From contig NC_052492.1 in assembly GCF_009730915.1 (NCBI RefSeq), positions 248,001-312,000 of the forward strand: a stretch of DNA of 64,000 nucleotides, in the 5' to 3' direction. The DNA comes from Dioscorea cayenensis subsp. rotundata. Taxonomy: Eukaryota > Streptophyta > Magnoliopsida > Dioscoreales > Dioscoreaceae. The notes under the pieces are model-generated. The model saw nothing but the letters and a program-made list of their open reading frames with translations. It was not told the DNA's origin and did no database searches. The number at the start of each line of letters is the position of its first letter. Positions within the stretch are counted from its first letter, which is position 1. Position numbers and translations under genes: made by a program. Positions 46,401 through 58,527 of this stretch are shown here, in pieces.

Positions 46401-48045
46401 CAAGTGACCGGAGCAAAAGAGTTCTTCATGTTCAAAGTATTTCGTGCTGGGCACCTAGTTGTATTGGCCCATACAGCCAGGTACAACTTAGCACTCCTGT
46501 TTGGCTGTTCCGACGTTTCTTTGCATGTTTGTTTTACTTTTGTTCTTAGTTGTAGTAGTTAGAGAACACGAAAAATAAAACTTAGAAACTAAACCTTGAA
46601 AATGCATTTGTTATAAACCAATTAATATAACTACTTTTGTCAGTATACATCATCATCATATAGCATTGTGGGTGGTTTGAACGCTTGTCATCTATCATAA
46701 TTGTTTGGCTTGAATTAGGGCATAAGAAACTGATCAAGAAGCACAACAACTCGCACATTATTTTGGATCATGCTCAAAACAACATTATCTATGTTGCCAA
46801 ATTTTGATGATTTATTCCTGTTTCTATCCAGGCAACTTTAGATAAGGAGGTTCTTTATATGGCTGGACAATTAGGGCTGGACCCCCCTACAATGGAACTT
46901 TGTGCAGGAGGTTTGGTTGCTGAGCTGGTTCAAGCTCTTGAAAATTCTGAGGCAATTGCCAATTGCTTTAACAGTTCTCTTGCTTCTGCAATTCTAATTG
47001 TCGTTTACTGCTCTGCTTATCTCCAATCTAGTGAGAGGTATAAAATTCAGCAAATGATAACCGACTTTCTCAAACAAAAGGTCTCTGAGATGCAAACTGC
47101 ATGCATCTGTAGTGCATTTGATCCCATTTTCCTATATGTTCTTGCACCGGATCTTCCAAAAGGGTATATTTTTCTGCTCTCCAGCTGCATAACTTTGAAG
47201 TGTCCGCCATTATCAAAAATGAAGTGCCCGCATTTTTTTCTGCTTTCACTTCACCAAAGTTAAAGAATGTCTTAATATAATTTATCTATCTTCATTTTGC
47301 GTTTAATTATTCAAAGAACCCCTTGATAGCAACTGAAGAAGCCATTTTTGTTCTTTGTCATATGCTGTGGATAATATCTGAATTTCGTGCAGAGCACTTG
47401 TAGAAGTAAAGCCAGTGCTTCACATCCCCGAGAACAGTGAAGAATCTGTTGAAACCAATCTACACCAAGATCATGATAAGAAACCACATGACAGGGTGTT
47501 AGAGTATGCAAGATGGCATGATTCTTGCTGCCAGAATTACATTGTTTCTGAAAAAATATGTGCTGTGTTAGTTTCTGTTACAAAAGATGTAGCTGCAGAC
47601 ATATGCGGCAAAAACCTTCAGAATGCTCAAGGCTTCGAAGCAAATGGCTTTGTGAAGGACATGAAGACAATTGTGAAATTCTGCATTAATCTTCTTGACA
47701 AAATCCTTGTAGAAAACAATTTCTCTTGGGAAGACTTGAAGGTCAGTACCTACGCTTAGTGAAATATTTATGTAACTAAATAGAGTTAGCCCCTTGTAAG
47801 CTCTTCATTTCTTATCCTGTTAATTAATTTTGCAGAGTTTGAGGGTCTACTTCACAACAGATTTGTCAACTACCGCGGATGTGCTCTCTCTCACAATTTC
47901 TGAGGTTCTTGGTGAATTTGCAGAGGTTGGCAAAAGAGTTCAGGTTAATGAGCCAATATTTAACCTTATTCCAGTTTTGGGATCAGGCGGATCATCATTC
48001 ATGGATGACTTGATCACCTGTGAATTGTTTGCATCAAAGCTCTGA
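43470..48045 (+). CDS. Diphthine--ammonia ligase (DPH6) with C-terminal RidA-like domains
   Basis: Catalyses the ATP-dependent last step of diphthamide formation on translation elongation factor 2, in the cytosol. Twelve exons: 43470-43547, 43660-43731, 43984-44063, 44157-44382, 44487-44519, 44884-44966, 45218-45290, 45738-46071, 46149-46480, 46832-47163, 47393-47741, 47836-48045. All phases agree and give 733 residues, close to the Arabidopsis homologue. The N-terminal adenine-nucleotide hydrolase domain has the PP-loop SGGKDS at residues 8-13, GAIASDYQRLRVE, and the CGEGGEYETLTLDCPLF signature at residues 198-214. YjgF/RidA-like repeats follow (VLYIHLYISDM; IGPYSQATLDKEVLYMAGQ). Intron 3 has a GC donor (GCAAGA at 44064). 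The decayed paralogue at 23.3 kb leaves this as the only working copy in the window. Confidence 0.95.
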
Positions 48046-48728
48046 TTTACCAATTTTTATTATCAATGTCTTATACCCTTAACTATTTAAGGTAATTTTG
48101 TATGATCGTGTAAGGCGGAAATGAGCATCGAAAGTGGATGCGAGTTCCATTTTTTTAGGAGCAAAAAAAAAAATCTAAAAATGTTGCATTATATTTCTCA
48201 ATGACTAGATGATTGATGTTTGATGAGTTATGTATACAAAACCCCTATAATTATGGATAAGTGTTTCCTCGAGATCGCTATCTTGACCATTTTAACTTGT
48301 TATTTAATTTGGCATAGCAAGAAATAATTTCTCCCATATTATTGACAAAAATAATAGTAATAACCACAGAAATAACTTTTGATTTCTTAATGAAGCATTT
48401 AAAATAACTAAGGACCATACTAATTATATAATAGTTGATTTAATCTGATTAAATTAAAAATAACTTAATTAGAAAATACATGTACAAATGTATAATTCAA
48501 ACAACCAGAGACCATCAAATTTTGGCAACAGCATAGACCCAGAGCTTACCATTTTGATTTGAGATTAAACAAATAGAGTGCAAAATATTGAGTTCAGAGA
48601 ATGTTTTAAAACCAAAAAACAAGTCCTTGACTGAATAGATGCTGAACAAGTCCGCAAATTCAAAACTGAACTCAAACACAGATTTAATTCTAGATGGAGA
48701 TATAAAGCAACAAAATCCATATGATAAT
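48046..48728. other. Intergenic, convergent 3' ends of DPH6 and eL14
   Basis: AT-rich; holds the 3' untranslated regions of both flanking genes. Nothing else recognised. Confidence 0.5.
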
Positions 48729-50482
48729 TTATGCGCTCTGCTTCTTCAGCTTGGCGAGCTCCTGCCTGATAGCACCTCCCCTCTGTACATGAAAACAGGC
48801 ATTGTTTAGCAGAATATTAATTTTTGGCATACTTATAATCACTGACCAAGAAAAGCAAGATATCAGTGATTTCAAGAACACAGACAACACACCTTGATCT
48901 TGGCCAACATGACCTTGAACCTATCAAAGTCATTCAAGGAAGCTCTCCTCTTCTGAACAATCAGCTTCCTCCCCCAAGAGCTGTTGTCCCACTTGTTCTT
49001 CACATCTGCCACCATAATTTTCATCACCATCACCCCAATTATAAGAACAATATAAGTTGCTTTGCTCATGTTTTTTATATGAAATCTTACCTGCTGCTTC
49101 CATGGCAGCAACAAGTGATTTCTTCTTGGGGATTCTAGGTATGTCGATCTTGATATCAGTCAAGGAGAGACGTTTAAAGTTCATTTGACATCTCACCATG
49201 TCAGGTGCATCAACAAGAGCCTGGCAGAAAATAAATAACAGAACCTTAAATAATTCTAGAAAACCTGGCTGAGAGACTTAAAGACCTAGCAAACATAGCT
49301 CCATATATAAAATAGATTCCAACAATAATAACAGCATGAAGCCTTATCACATATTGAGATGGAAAATCCACAATCAAATAGCATCCAAAGAGCCGGCTTA
49401 TGTAAAAGTTAAAAATAATATAAAAGACATTTTCTGATTGTAAGTAACAAAACCGATCAAAGCATTCTTTCGATATGTTTTCAAAGAAAAACAAGAACAG
49501 AAAACAGTACAAGCTCCGAAGCAGAAAAACACAAAATCTTGCTGACACAGGTAAAGATGACCATTTCAACATCAGCTTCACTAATTCTTTACATCTGTAT
49601 TAATTATCCACCTTTGGACATATTAAATCATAGCAGACAAACCACAAAGAAAAAGACCTTGCAATAATCAAATTCAATCAAAACAAAGTTGATCCATAAA
49701 AGGCATGGTACTCGACATAGTTACTACCTTGGCATTAGCAACTTGTGTGAGACACGATTACAATCAACAGAAAGGTGTGGGGTGAAAAACAGTAATGTAC
49801 ATATATCATACTGCATCCGTTACAAAAATTATCAAGTGCAATGAAGTGTTAAGCAAGAAGAGTAGCAAGTCTTGAGGATCATGTTGGTAAGTTTCCAGTT
49901 ACTAAACATGTTAATAGCTAAGCAAAAGCATGCTGATCTTGTATTCTTCCGTGAGAAAAATAAAAATACAGTACATTAGCAACAAACATAGAAGAAATCA
50001 AGGAGCTCTTTAGATTCAATAGACAAAAGAACAACTTTTAAGTAACCATGAAACATGGCAAACATATGCCATGAAATGCTGCATCAAATGATCTTTTTTT
50101 TTTTCTTAGATCCAAAACCAAATGCCATAAAATCAAAACTTCATCCAAACAACATAACGCGACGCAAAGAATAACACTTGCATCTCTAAAAACATCATCC
50201 ATGTATTCCGAAAACCAATCAAACTAACAGAACACTCACTCGGTTCTGGTCGACGACATCGACGATGACTACAAGCTTGCCATAATCCTTGCCATAGTTC
50301 ACCAAGGCCACACGCCCAATCTCTACGTATCTTTTGAAAGGCTTCAAAAAACAAAACCAAAAAAAAATTATGAAAAATCAAAACGCAGATCAGCGAATGC
50401 ATAAGACCAAAAGCATGAATTGAGGGATCTAGAATAACAAATCACCGGATTGAAGAGTAAACAAGGCGAAAACACTCACCAT
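48729..50482 (-). CDS. RPL14: 60S ribosomal protein eL14 (L14)
   Basis: Structural protein of the large cytosolic ribosomal subunit. Five coding exons on the minus strand: 50482-50480 (the ATG alone), 50341-50240, 49220-49091, 49005-48893 and 48782-48729, giving 133 residues, the usual plant length. The protein begins [18 protein letters not shown], with [13 protein letters not shown] (KOW-like part), then [39 protein letters not shown] and ending in the basic KLKKQSA. The first coding exon ends right after ATG (donor GTGAGT), so translation start and body are on separate exons. All junctions are GT-AG. Confidence 0.95.
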
Positions 50483-50690
50483 GACGGCGGAACGGCGGCA
50501 CAAACGAAGGCAAGAGGCTTCGCAAGGGTTCCGGCGCGAGGGAGGAGAACTCGTGTTGATGTTCAACAGGTAGGGTTTATATTGGGCTACATCAACCATC
50601 CGATCTAGGGCAAACGATTTTCTTTGATCACGACCGTTCATAAAAAAAAATTCAGATCTCGGAATTAGTGGACCAAAGAGGCCCAATGGA
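50483..50690 (-). promoter_or_regulatory. eL14 promoter/leader with telo-box and site II motifs
   Basis: On the minus strand a telo-box AAACCCTA lies at 50578-50571. A site II motif reads TGGGCC at 50685-50680, and a TGGGCT on the opposite strand lies at 50583-50588. This pairing is the classic arrangement of plant ribosomal-protein genes. Confidence 0.7.
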
Positions 50691-51580
50691 CTCTAGCGGG
50701 CCGATCCAAGAGATCGGAACTCCGAAACCCAAATCCGAAATAATAAACACAGAATCATTAATCAACCCGTATAAGATTAAATGGTTGAATATTATTTTAA
50801 CGTGAAAAAAGACAAGCTTTCTTCTTCAATGTCTAATCGTCAAGAAATTGGCTTTTTTAGGTACCTATTATTCGTGCATGCACATGCATATACATCCAAT
50901 CACACCCACTCAGTAGATAAACATATATATATATATATATATGCAATTCCCATTAGAGACCAATATGATATAAAAGCCCTCACAATCACAGTAGGTTGCT
51001 TATCAAGTCTACAAAACAGTAGGTTTATAAAAAAAAAACAAAAAAAAAACAAAACGAAAAAAATCCATCTTCTAAAGGAATAAAATATGTATTCAAATAC
51101 TTTTTTATCTTTAATGCATATACTTTATATTTTTGTCTCCACATATATATATATATATATCACATTATGGACAATTTTCCCACCTCCAATAGTTCATAAG
51201 ATTTAGACCTCCTAGTTACCATTTTTAGAGCCATAATCTAGACTGGGAAAAAAATTAATCAAATTTTTAATTTAATTACTTTACTTTTTAATTTAATTAT
51301 ATATCACATTATAGACAATTTCCTATATATGTATTGAATAGAAAAGGAAAGTAAATTAGTGTGTAAAAATCTTTAATGGATAAGGAAAGAAGTAAGGGCC
51401 TGAGATAGCAGTGCATCTCTGGAGATTTCTAAAAGATCCACCTACCATATAAAGGGATATATGCTCCTCCTATATAAGCATATATATAGTTGGGTGGTGG
51501 AATCTCATGCATTAAACTTGGGACTGATGTAGGAATGGACAGGTTCTTTAGATCCCTTTGGAATGAGTTCTGACCCACTC
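50691..51580. other. Intergenic; promoter side of the MazG-like gene
   Basis: AT-rich with several (AT)n microsatellites (50924-50941, 51144-51160). No gene seen. Confidence 0.5.
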
Positions 51581-51587
51581 TATAAAA
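51581..51587 (+). promoter_or_regulatory. TATA box of the dCTP pyrophosphatase-like gene
   Basis: TATAAAA 68 bases before the ATG at 51655, the right distance for a short leader of about 40 bases. Confidence 0.5.
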
Positions 51588-51654
51588 GAAGAGGACTCTT
51601 CTCCTACTTAATTTTGTGACAATATATATTAAGGAATTCATATAGGGAGAGAGC

Positions 51655-52136
51655 ATGGCAAACATGAGAGCAGGTGAAGAACAAGAGAAGCAGGTTCAGA
51701 AAGTAGTAGTAGTAGAAGAAGAGGAGGAGAATAAGGTGATGGATGTGAGCCTCAACTTGCTCTCATTGAAGCTTAAGGAATTTGCAAAGGCTAGAGACTG
51801 GAAAGAGTACCACACTCCAAGAAATCTACTGCTTGCTATGGTATAAAAATTATATATATATATACATGTTTCATTAATTCTTAAGATTTTTCTTGACAGA
51901 AATGTTGTAATGTATAGGTTGCTGAAGTTGGGGAGTTGTCAGAGATATTCATGTGGAGAGGAGAAGTGGGAAGGGGATTACATGACTGGGATGAAGCAGA
52001 GAAGGAACATTTAGGAGAAGAGCTTGCTGATGTTCTATTGTATCTCATTCAGTTATCTGATGCTTGTGAGGTTGATCTTGGTGGTGCTGCTCTCAATAAG
52101 ATTTCAAAGAATGCTCTCAAATACCCACCAAAATAA
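51655..52136 (+). CDS. dCTP pyrophosphatase 1-like (MazG-type NTP pyrophosphohydrolase)
   Basis: House-cleaning enzyme that hydrolyses dCTP and modified cytidine nucleotides to monophosphates and pyrophosphate. Two exons, 51655-51840 and 51918-52136, give 134 residues. The metal-binding pattern of all-alpha NTP pyrophosphatases is complete: AEVGELSE with Glu65 and Glu68, and EELADV with Glu97 and Asp100. LSLKLKEFAKARDW and YHTPRNLLLAM precede it, and the C-terminus KISKNALKYPP matches the single-domain DCTPP1 form. The first 28 residues are charged (a Val/Glu run) and poorly conserved. The start is the first ATG after the TATA box; a second Met at residue 4 could also serve. Confidence 0.9.
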
Positions 52137-52690
52137 ATGTACTTTGTTTTTTTTGTCTCTATTACTAGAGAAAAAAAAAACTCGAATAAAATTAGTGAAA
52201 GTTTGGATTTTTAGAGAATAAGTCTCAGAAAGTAAAGTCATGGTCGTTCTTTTCTTTTTCTTTTTTTTTTATATTTATTTTTTTTCATTTTTTTCTTATG
52301 TTATATGTTAGAGATGGATGAAAAAGGCATGGGGGTGGTGTTTTGACATTTGGTGGAGATACAAGGGGCTTACTATAAAAGTAACAGTGGAGTGGAGATT
52401 AAAGTGTTTGTCCATTAGATTAGATTATGACCAAGATTAGCTTCTTGTTGTTGTTATTCTTTCTTCTCAGATTACTATAAACCAAATAGCTGATGGTTGT
52501 GCTAAAATTTCTTCTCTATTTTGATACCCAAAAATAAATAAATAAATAAGTAAATAAATAAAAGGTGAACAAAAAAAAAAACAGGGGCTTTGGGCCGTGC
52601 AGATGATACCAATCTGCATGGCACGTTCTCAAACCTTCAATTTGTAGCCCCTGAAGACTTTGATTTCTTCGTCTCTTCGTTGAATCTTGG
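52137..52690. other. Intergenic
   Basis: 3' flank of the MazG-like gene and upstream DNA of the TBC gene, with T- and A-runs. No further feature seen. Confidence 0.45.
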
Positions 52691-53129
52691 ACTTTGTGGC
52701 ATCCCAGTCGCCTGAGAACCAGAAAGGAGGTGACTTTTATAAATTTGTGTTTATATTATTATTGTTGTTGTTATTTTGCTTATTTCTTTCCTTTTTTTTT
52801 CTATGGAAAAGATCTCATCTTTCTTTTGATTTTCTTTGCTGGAGTTGGTAATACATTGGTTGTAATTTTGTCTTCACGATTTTCCAATTTTCTTGTTGGG
52901 TTGTTTGGTGGAAAGGTTGGATCTTTGCGAAATTTTGGTCTGGGTTTTTTTGGTGGATCTAATCTAAGCCATGATTTACTTTCCTTTTCTTTGCTTTTCT
53001 TTTCTTTTGTTTGGAGGATCAAGAATGGTAGGACTTGGGATTGAGTGCTTGTGAGTTTGTTCCTGATTTCAGGGAATACTTAAAATAGAGATTGTTATTG
53101 GAGGAGGGGGTTATTGAATCTGATTGGCA

Positions 53130-56100
53130 ATGAATTGCTGTGGTACAACTGTTAATGATGATTTTGGGGATATTGAAGCGTTTTATCCAATAAAGCCTGA
53201 TTGCAGGGAGGATGTTCCTCAGACTCGTTTCAAGCCCAAGGTTGGTTGTTAATTCCTCTTATTCCAAATTTGTGCTTCGGTTTTCTGTTTTGCTGGCATA
53301 TCAGAATCATTGTTCTTATCCTTAATGTCCATTTTCATTGTTAGATTCTTGAATTTAGTATCCAGTTTCTTTGTTCAAGATATGATCCAGAGGTTGAATT
53401 AGAGATGCACCAAGAATTTGGCCTCAGACAAATATTTGCCCTTTTTTTTTTCTTGGTATCTTATATGGTTCCTGGTATCATTTCATCAACTGTGGCATGA
53501 AGCTATAGGTCTCTGATTTTGCAGACTGGGAAAACTCTGAGTGCAAAACGATGGCATTCTTCCTTCTCCGAGGAAGGTTATCTAGATATGGCCACTGTAC
53601 TGAAGCGGATACAACGGGGGGTAAGACAAAAAAAGCAACTGATTAATTTCATTGCGTACTATTTCATCTTATGTTTGTATTATGTCAGGGTGTTCATCCT
53701 TCAATCAAAGGAGTAGTGTGGGAGTTCTTGCTTGGATGTTATGATCCTAGGAGCACTTTTGATGAAAGGAGCCAACTGAGACATAAACGGAGGTGATAAT
53801 CCTTCTTTCTAGTCAATTGAACAACTAAAGGATACAAACTACAGTATCACCAATGTTCTTGTTGTTGATTGTTAGTCAACTGTACCAAGTTGCTTCAGTG
53901 TCATGGCAGGTCAGAGTATGAAAAATTAAAATCAAAATGCCAAGAGATGGAGAAGGCTGTTGGAAGTGGCAGAGTGCTTACTGCACCTGTAATTAGTGAA
54001 GATGGGCAGCCTGCTGCGGGTTCATCAATAGATGAGGACGTTTCTGATGATGAAACCAGAGACCCTTCAGCAGAGCAGGAAATGAGTGATCTTCATGTCA
54101 ATGAAGAAGTTGTCAAGTGGAAACTCACCTTGCACCAGATTGGTATGTGTCTGTCTTTCTTTGGAATTTATTTTTTTCTGAAAAGTGTCTTATCATTTGA
54201 TTTAGCAATTGGAATGAAAGAATGGAAGGTTTTTTGTTGATACTGGTTTGCTTTTGTCATTATCCTCTTTGTCGGGTATTCTACTCATGCTTTCTAGTAT
54301 TCTGCTGTGATCTGTATGTCTTTGGTTCTATTGAAAAAGGTTTTTATTCTCTGCAATTGTAGAAATTATGTTTGTAATGTTTGGATTATCTTATACTGAA
54401 GGTTTCATGAAATACTTGAAACAGGCTTGGATGTAGTTAGAACAGACCGAACGCTTGTTTACTATGAGAATCAAAGTAATCAATCAAGGCTTTGGGATGT
54501 TCTTGCAGTATATTCATGGATAGATCGGGATATTGGTTACTGTCAAGGTGGTTAAGCCTCAATGTATTTTTATTTTTATATTGCCATTTCAACATTTGCT
54601 AAATATTTTGATCCTGAATGTACAATGTTAACCAGGAATGAGTGATCTCTGCTCACCAATAATAATGCTTGTCGAAAATGAGGCAGATGCCTTTTGGTGC
54701 TTTGAACATTTAATGCGTAGACTGGTAAATTTCTATGAATATAAATCCTACTAGATTTCTACGGTGATCATAATTTGAGCCTTACAATGTCTGGTTGTTA
54801 TTTTTAATTTCACAGCGAGGGAATTTTAAATGCACCAGTAGTTCAATTGGAGTTCGATCGCAGCTTACAATACTGGCATCAATTGTAAAAACTATTGATC
54901 CGGCACTTCATCAGCATTTAGGTATGCTGTACTTCTAATCAGACACTGTATTTATTTCCTAACAAATGTTCTATTATTCAATTTTCAATTGCCAATCACT
55001 GACTTCTTCTCTGTTTTCCATCAGAGAGGCAAACACGGTGTTTGTGATTAATAACCTAGTAACTAACTAGCATTTAGCTTTCCCCTATGTTTCTGAACTT
55101 TTTGCTACTTTTCTCGGGTACTTCTCTGTTGAGTTGAATGCATTATTGCCACTTCATAATACATCGTGAATGCAATTGATGTGAAAGAGAAACTGTTCTA
55201 TGTTAGGCGGTCATATCCTTATATAGGCTATGAAGAAATTGTTCTGTTGAGTCAAGAAACTGTTCTTGCATTTCGTTTATTGATATTGATAGTTCCTGAA
55301 TCGATCATCTCAGCAAGTTAATTGCGTCGCAATACAAAGCACCGAATTGATTCTGATGTTTTTTAACTTCAATCTCTACTCGGGTTGCTGTATTGTTTGC
55401 CAGTGAAGTAGTGAATATTTTACACGACCTTAAATTCTGTTTGGCCAAGTAAATCCTCCCTTGGCAAAATTATCGGTTATGATATTTTCATGGTTTAAAT
55501 AAATATTCGTAATAATTAATGTATGCAATTTCTGGATCTCTGATAAAGAGGATCATCCATTTCAGAAAGCCTGGATGGAGGAGAGTATCTCTTTGCCTTC
55601 CGAATGTTGATGGTGCTTTTCCGCAGAGAGTTCTCTTTTGTGGATGCAATGTACCTTTGGGAGGTAATATTTCTTTGGCTCCTTCATAGCATTTTATCTT
55701 ATTAACTTATTTTACATTTTTCGGCCCAAAGATAAATTATAAATAAGAATGCTGATTGATCCGATGCATATCAGTTGATGTGGGCAATGGAGTACAACCC
55801 GAATCTCTTCCATATGTATGAAGCCGATGGATCCAACGATCTAAAGGTGGTTGATACGAGGAATAACACCGTATCATTGAAGCAATATGGTAAGTTCGAG
55901 AGGAAGAATGTGAAGTCTGGTGTGAAAAATGAGCAACAGGCCACACTGTCCATCTTTCTTGCTGCTAGTGTTCTCGAAGCCAAGAACAAGCGTTTGCTAA
56001 TGGAGGCCAAAGGCCTGGATGATGTTGTCAAGGTACCACACCAAATGCTCTATATGCAAAATCATTTTCTTTAATATCGTGCGAGTTAAGTAGCATTCAA

Positions 56101-56320
56101 TCTTATCATTCATGATCAATCATTTCTTTTTGGAATAAGATTTTGAATGACATAACTGGAAACTTGGATGCAAAGAAGGCATGTTATGATGCATTGAAGC
56201 TTCAAAATAAATACTTGAGTAAGGTATGTATAATATTTCAATTACATTATGTCTTCTTGTTGTGAATAAGTCCCAACAAAAAGAGATGTGTGTGTGTGTG
56301 TGCAGGTAAAAGTATCATGA
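53130..56320 (+). CDS. TBC-domain Rab GTPase-activating protein
   Basis: Stimulates GTP hydrolysis by Rab GTPases in membrane traffic. Eleven coding exons: 53130-53240, 53525-53620, 53689-53792, 53910-54142, 54425-54547, 54636-54724, 54816-54921, 55566-55663, 55775-56032, 56140-56223, 56306-56320; 438 residues, all phases consistent. TBC signatures in order: GVHPSIKGVVWEFLLGCYDP, the arginine finger region GLDVVRTDRTLVYY, the glutamine finger DIGYCQGMSDLCSP, then MRRLRGNFKCT and YLFAFRMLMVLFRREFSF. A plant-type acidic insert (DEDVSDDETRDPSAEQ) lies before the catalytic part. The last exon adds only VKVS. A 5' untranslated exon probably ends near 52730 (AGGAG before GTGACT) and rejoins near 53073. 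Both catalytic fingers are present, so an active GAP is expected; the Rab partner cannot be told. Confidence 0.92.
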
Positions 56321-57480
56321 TCTTCATTCGTTTCAATGTTAAAGGTGGCGGCGAGATTTTGCCTAAAGTTACAAATTTTTACACCATTATTTTCTTTTTT
56401 TGTTTATTTACAAGCTATTAAATTCATCCTGTAATGGCGGAAGTATTGCTCTGTTTTGATTAACATGTGGGTGGAATGAATAGAGAGGTCAATGAATCTC
56501 TGGCGTGATGTGTTGTAGATCCGGATGTTCGGTTTGGTCCTTATTACTTCCATTAATATAAATTTTTTTTTTGTTCCACTTCCATATGATATGGCATGGT
56601 CGTATCCCGAACATTTATTTATTTATTTATTTATTTTAATCGTGTTTAAAATTCATTGGTACTTACAAGTACCAACAAACAATGGTAACGTGTCCTGTTA
56701 ATTTAGTAATGGACTGAGAATGTACCAATTCTATTTCGAGATATGTTCTGATTATGAGTATCTTGTATTTTTTTTTTTACCCCTAATTAAAAGAATGATG
56801 TTCACTGTCTTTGTAATAAATTTAAATAAAACAATAATTATTAATTTTTTATATAATATAATTATAAATTTTGATTTCAATAAATAACTGTACTGAGGGG
56901 TATTTATAAGACAAACATATTCTCAATTATTCTAAGAATCTAAAAGCCTTTAATTTGGAAGCCATTTGTAATTTACTAAAATATAGTTAATATATAAAGG
57001 AAATAATCAAACTATATTTCAACTTTCAAGTAACAATTCAAACAAAAGTTATAAAAATATTCCTTCAAAACTAACTTTAAAATTCTAAACTGTTAAAAGA
57101 ATTTTAAGAAAAAACAGTGTTATTTACAACTAAAAAAGATTATTACATATGTAATCAAGATTATTACAACTAATAAAGAAAAACAAATTTTGAGTTTGAA
57201 GAGAGAGAGAGAGGCGGGTACCTTCAAAGGATCCAGATTTGAGAACCGTTCGTTCCCGCGCATCACGGCAGACCCCTAAGAAAGTAGAAAGACACACATA
57301 TACGCGGGTATCAAACCCCAAAGCTCAAATTAGTCATCTCGCTTCTGCTGGCAATTGCAAGGCCTCCTCGTCTTTTTACCAAATACGCGTCGCTATTCTC
57401 CATCTCGATCCCTCGTCCAACCCGAATCACAATCAAACCCTGCCTCTCTTCTTCTCAATCATTGGTGGCTGAGAAGAGGA
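56321..57480. other. Intergenic
   Basis: 3' flank of the TBC gene, AT-rich spacer, then a GC-richer stretch from 57230 that is probably promoter or leader of the RIC gene. No open gene recognised. Confidence 0.45.
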
Positions 57481-57602
57481 AGAGAGAAGGGATGCAATAA
57501 TTAAGACAACTTAATTAGGGGTGGGGGCGTTGCCCTAAACTTCAAGCGCTGCGCTGGGGAAGCGAAGGCGAAGCGGAGAAGGGGACCTCTTGCTTTGGTT
57601 AT

Positions 57603-58527
57603 ATGGGCACGAAGATGAAGGGCCTCCTTAAAGGCCTACGTTATATTTCCCAAATATTCGGTACATATATATATATAAACTAATTAATAACATCTAGCTA
57701 GTAGCTACTACTACTATACTACCGTTCGTTCTTCATCTATGTTATACGTGGCTTATTTTCTAGCCGTTTGATTAACGGATCACCAGAGTCCGAGGATGAG
57801 GAGCCGGAGATGCAAATCGGGTACCCTACCGACGTGAAGCATGTGGCGCACATCGGATGGGATGGCCCTTCCGTTAGCTCCAATCCCAGCTGGGTAATGT
57901 CCTACGTCTCGCTCCATTGATTTGATTGCTTATACACCGTTTGATCTAAATCTAATGGTTGAGATTTCCTAACAGATGAACGAGTTCAGATCGGCATCCG
58001 CGCCGCTTAACCCCGGCAATGCCAGCGCCGCCTCCCCCAAATATGGTCTCTCTCTCTCTCTCTCTCTAAAGCTGATCTACACTATTGACCGTTGGATCCT
58101 AATCTAATGGACGAGATTTGCCCTTACAGATACCAACCACTCAAGCGGGATGGGAGGCTCCCTGCGAGGAACCTCCGATCAGCCGAACCCGAAGCCATCC
58201 CGGCGTGGGCAAACATCAGGCCCAGACTCACCAAAACGGAACTCGCGGCGCAACCACTCCGCCGATTCAATCACCCGTGAGGGATCGGGGGGATCACGGA
58301 ACCGGCGTAACAAGGGTGGATCCTCCACAGCTGCGGCAAATGGAGGGAATGACTTACCGGGGCAAGACTTGCCGGCGATTCCCAAGCAGGCGAGGCGGAA
58401 AAAGACGAAGGGCGGTTCCGGCGGGTCCACGAGATCTTCGAGATCGAAGGCGACAGCCTCGGAGGAGATGGGCGGCCGGCAGATCACTACGCCGGCGGCG
58501 CCATTGACGGGGAAGGAGAGGCTTTGA
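57603..58527 (+). CDS. ROP-interactive CRIB motif-containing protein (RIC family)
   Basis: Plant-specific effector that binds active ROP (Rho of plants) GTPases and links them to actin and microtubule control. Four exons, 57603-57660, 57787-57893, 57976-58045 and 58130-58527, give 210 residues. The N-terminus [15 protein letters not shown] is a conserved RIC block. The CRIB motif follows: [18 protein letters not shown] at about residues 31-48, with the key His residues present, then PSWMNEFRS. The rest is Ser/Gly/Arg-rich and basic ([26 protein letters not shown]), as is typical for the variable RIC tail. The last exon is much richer in GC than its surroundings. A tiny upstream frame (ATG CAA TAA at 57492-57500) would lie in the leader if transcription starts before it. 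Confidence 0.92.

Noticed and set aside
9393-48045. Biosynthetic or defence gene cluster
   Set aside because: The recurring genes (DUF295, PP2C-like, DPH6) do not share a pathway; their linkage is explained by tandem duplication.
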